A stretch of DNA of 64,000 nt, taken from assembly GCF_014905175.1 (NCBI RefSeq), contig NC_057792.1, forward strand, positions 17,366,963-17,430,962, read 5' to 3'. Source of the stretch: Aphidius gifuensis (taxonomy: Eukaryota; Arthropoda; Insecta; Hymenoptera; Braconidae). The translations under genes were made by a program, and so were the position numbers. Below the pieces are notes generated by a model, which saw only the letters and a list, made by a program, of their open reading frames with translations, made no database searches and was not told the DNA's origin. Positions 61,414 to 64,000 of this stretch are shown here, piece after piece; position 1 is the stretch's first letter; each line of letters begins with the position of its first letter.

Positions 61414-63209
61414 ATGGCAGATTATATTGACATAAATAATAGTCACAAAATGACAGAAAATAATATTCCAAAACGCTGTAATAATCATTGGGTGCGATTA
61501 AATGTTGGTGGTACACATTTTTTAACAGCAAAAACAACATTAACAAGAGATCCAAATTCATTTTTGTATCGATTATGTCAGGAAGATTCAGATCTCATAT
61601 CAGACAGGGTTAGTTGACAATGCATGCCCGCGTATTTTTAAGTTTTTTTTTTATGTTGTTATTGTTTTTTTTTTTCTTTGAATTTATTTTATTATGTAAC
61701 ATATACTTCTATGTTTAATAATTATTATTTTAATATTATAGGATGAAACTGGTGCATATCTCATTGACAGAGATCCAACATATTTTAGTCCAGTATTGAA
61801 TTACCTACGTCATGGAAAATTGGTTATCAATAAAGACCTTGCTGAAGAGGGTGTTCTTGAAGAGGCTGAATTTTATAATATAACAGAACTTATTAGACTT
61901 GTTAATGAGAGAATTATACTCAGGGATACACGACCAGCAAGAGACTTAAAAAAACATGTTTACAGAGTACTTCAATGTCATGAAGATGAGATAACACAAA
62001 TGGTATCAACAATGTCTGATGGTTGGAAATTTGAGCAGGTAATAAGATGAATTTTAAATCTACATAATAAAAAAGTTAATTTATATAAATTAATATAATT
62101 ATAATTTACAGTTAATTAATATTGGATCACAGTACAATTATGGTAATGATGATCATGCTGAATTTTTATGTGTGGTCAGTCGTGAATTTGGCTCAAGTCA
62201 ATTGGCAAGTAAAGAACAGGAATCCACTGATCGTGTTAAGGTACCAGCTAATTATTTAAATTCTGCTCATTCAAGCCAAAATAATCATGAATAATAATTA
62301 TTAGTTTTTAAATTTTTAAATTTAATTGCATTATTAACAATAATTATTGTCGTTTTATTATTTTTATAACCGACGTAACTATTTATTATTATTATTATTT
62401 ATAAATATTATATATTATAGGCTAATGATAATTATTTATTATAAAAAATATTTTTTTTGTTGTCACAGCTAGTACCAAAGTATTTTTTGAATTAACTGTT
62501 GATTATTTAAACAAAAACAAATATGATAAAATTAAATGCCAATTGTTAATCTAATGGGAATTGATTTTTATTTTTTTTTTTTTAAAAACAAAGCTTGTTT
62601 TAATTAATTTAGCTGAATAATGATTATTGTTATTTTAATGAAAATAATTATGAATTTTTTTTCATTGTCGAGCTTAATTGTTTTAATTAATTCAATTTGC
62701 ATGGGCACGATTTCATTTTGTGTTTAGTATTATTTTTATTTTATTTATCATAATAATTATCGATATTATTAGTATTATTATTATTATTATATAATTATTG
62801 TAACGCATGATTTATTTTATTTGAAAAAAAAAAATAAATAAAGATTAATAATGTCTTTACATCGGTTTGGTTAATTTTTTTTCCTTTGTCAAGCATGATA
62901 ATTAATTGTTGTTGTCGTTTTTTGTTATAAAAAAATATTGATGAAATAATTATTGTTGTTTAAAGAGTGAGAAATTATTAATTTGAAGTTTTATTTATTT
63001 ATTTGTAACAAGGTGAGTTGATGAAAATAGAATAAAATATTACTGAGTAGATCTAGTTACGTCGGTAGTTAGTTTATAGATTTTTTTTTTTTTTATTCAT
63101 TTTTTTATAAATAAAACACTTGTATGTATAAAGCAAATAGTTAAAAAATTAAATAATAATAATTTAATTGATTTTGCAGGTACTGCAGCAAAAGGGTTCA
63201 CGCATGTAA
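61414..63209 (+). CDS. inc: KCTD2/5/17-type BTB adaptor (insomniac)
   Basis: Four exons: 61414-61608, 61742-62038, 62112-62240 and 63180-63209. The total is 651 nt (216 aa; fly insomniac 211). The BTB/T1 domain spans about 26-130: WVRLNVGGTHFLTAKTTLTR, DRDPTYFSPVLNYLRHGKL, LEEAEFYNITELIRLV. Then comes the KCTD5 C-terminal region CHEDEITQMVSTMSDGWKFE, with NYGNDDHAEFLCVVSREF and the terminal VLQQKGSRM matching the family's conserved end. These proteins form pentamers that bridge Cullin-3 to substrates; insomniac promotes sleep in flies and KCTD5 targets G-beta-gamma. An alternative end is encoded by reading into intron 3 (see 62241-62294). Confidence 0.95.
62241..62294 (+). other. inc: alternative 3' coding end of the KCTD gene (retained intron / composite terminal exon)
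   Basis: If the donor at 62241 (GTACCA) is not used, translation continues VPANYLNSAHSSQNNHE and stops at 62294. Tandem AATAAA signals at 62833-62842 followed by T/G-rich sequence could end such a transcript inside the intron. The product would lack the conserved KGSRM tail. Confidence 0.4.
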
Positions 63210-64000
63210 ATTATTATAATTTAATTTAAAAATCAATCAACTGTGCAGCAACAACATGAAGACTGTTTACTTGATTATTTATTATTCATAAATATAGTAA
63301 AATATATAAATAAATATTTATATCACAGAGGTGAGATTTTTTTATATAAAATTCTCAAGGATTTATCTACGTATAATAGCAAAAGAAAAAAAAAAAAAAA
63401 ACAATTTTTAACGTATTCATGTTTAATTTTATTACGATATGGAAAAAATGAAAATGATTTTTCACAATAAACATACGTGTCTTCGATCAATATTGGTCTG
63501 CGTTCAATAATCAAAATTGACCAATTTTTGCTGAATAATTATACTAGACAATAGCTTTTATTATGGCAATTTTATTATTAATATAATTTTTTTTTTTTCC
63601 TTTTTTTTTTATGATAATTATATTTGTATAAATTTGGTATTGTATTTGGACTTGTCCCTGCACTGCCACTAAATGATGATTGTATATAAGGTAATTACAA
63701 TGATAAACAATCAGTGACATTTTTTTTTTTTTCGTTTATTAAAATAGTTATTATATATAGACATAATTAAATATTAAAACATTACAATAAAAATCATAGA
63801 TTCATGAGCCATAACTGGATAAATTATAATCTCAATTAGTTTTATTTTTAAAAGACATGCGACTTATTTTAAATATATATTTAATCAAAATGATAAAAAA
63901 ATAAATTCTGTATTTAATAATTAAATTGTTAATTGTCATAAGACCATATAAATAATCACAAAATTAAATAAACAATTAACAGAATAAATTGTTGAAGAAT
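63210..64000. other. KCTD 3' UTR and right-edge sequence
   Basis: AT-rich sequence with no coding signal or RNA gene on either strand. It is probably 3' UTR in its first part. Confidence 0.45.

Overview
This is nuclear DNA from an animal, most likely an insect. The window is very AT-rich, with endless A/T runs. Its genes have short GT..AG introns, and their closest recognisable relatives are fly and hymenopteran developmental regulators: trithorax, capicua and insomniac. Asn, Gln, Ser and Thr runs inside the coding exons, AT-biased codons and a lineage-type F-box/LRR gene fit a parasitoid wasp (Hymenoptera). That placement is inference. Coding sequence is intact throughout. No bacterial operon, CRISPR array, virus or complete transposon was seen.

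Layout. 0-6.4 kb (+): a TEX14-like pseudokinase with two alternative 5' ends. About 6.8 kb (-): the first exon of an unidentified gene. 7.8-9.4 kb (-): a four-exon F-box/leucine-rich-repeat gene flanked by a ~300-bp direct repeat. 10.1-10.6 kb (-): a Tctex-type dynein light chain, head-to-head with an intronless DMAC2-like mitochondrial gene (11.2-12.1 kb, +). That gene in turn meets the U11/U12 snRNP 25K gene (12.15-12.6 kb, -) tail-to-tail. 14.0-25.1 kb (+): trithorax, six exons, 3411 codons, with one 7.1-kb exon. 25.1-37.6 kb: a gene-poor stretch that probably holds the trithorax 3' UTR and the promoter and leader introns of the next gene. 38.1-45.9 kb (+): capicua, ten coding exons, 2257 codons. 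46-51.2 kb: gene-poor. 51.2-53.5 kb (+): a GRIP-domain golgin (GCC1/GCC88-like), tail-to-tail with D-aminoacyl-tRNA deacylase (53.9-54.7 kb, -). 55.6-59.7 kb (+): a CEP152/asterless-like centrosomal coiled-coil gene. 61.4-63.2 kb (+): a KCTD2/5/17 / insomniac-type BTB adaptor with a likely alternative terminal exon.

The genes do not form a single pathway. Two are chromatin or transcription regulators of development (trithorax, capicua). Two or three concern centrosome, midbody or microtubule biology (CEP152-like, TEX14-like, Tctex dynein light chain). Two are probable ubiquitin-ligase adaptors (F-box/LRR, KCTD). The rest are housekeeping genes. Exon boundaries were worked out by hand from GT/AG sites and reading-frame continuity. 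In every multi-exon model the phases close exactly and the summed length is a multiple of three. The points most worth a second look are: the phase-matched alternative first exons of the TEX14-like gene; the direct repeats around the F-box gene; three consecutive Taspase-1-type sites in trithorax; the capicua leader with a stop codon created at a splice junction; a ~136-bp terminal-inverted-repeat element near 49.1 kb; and inverted repeats just upstream of two start codons.
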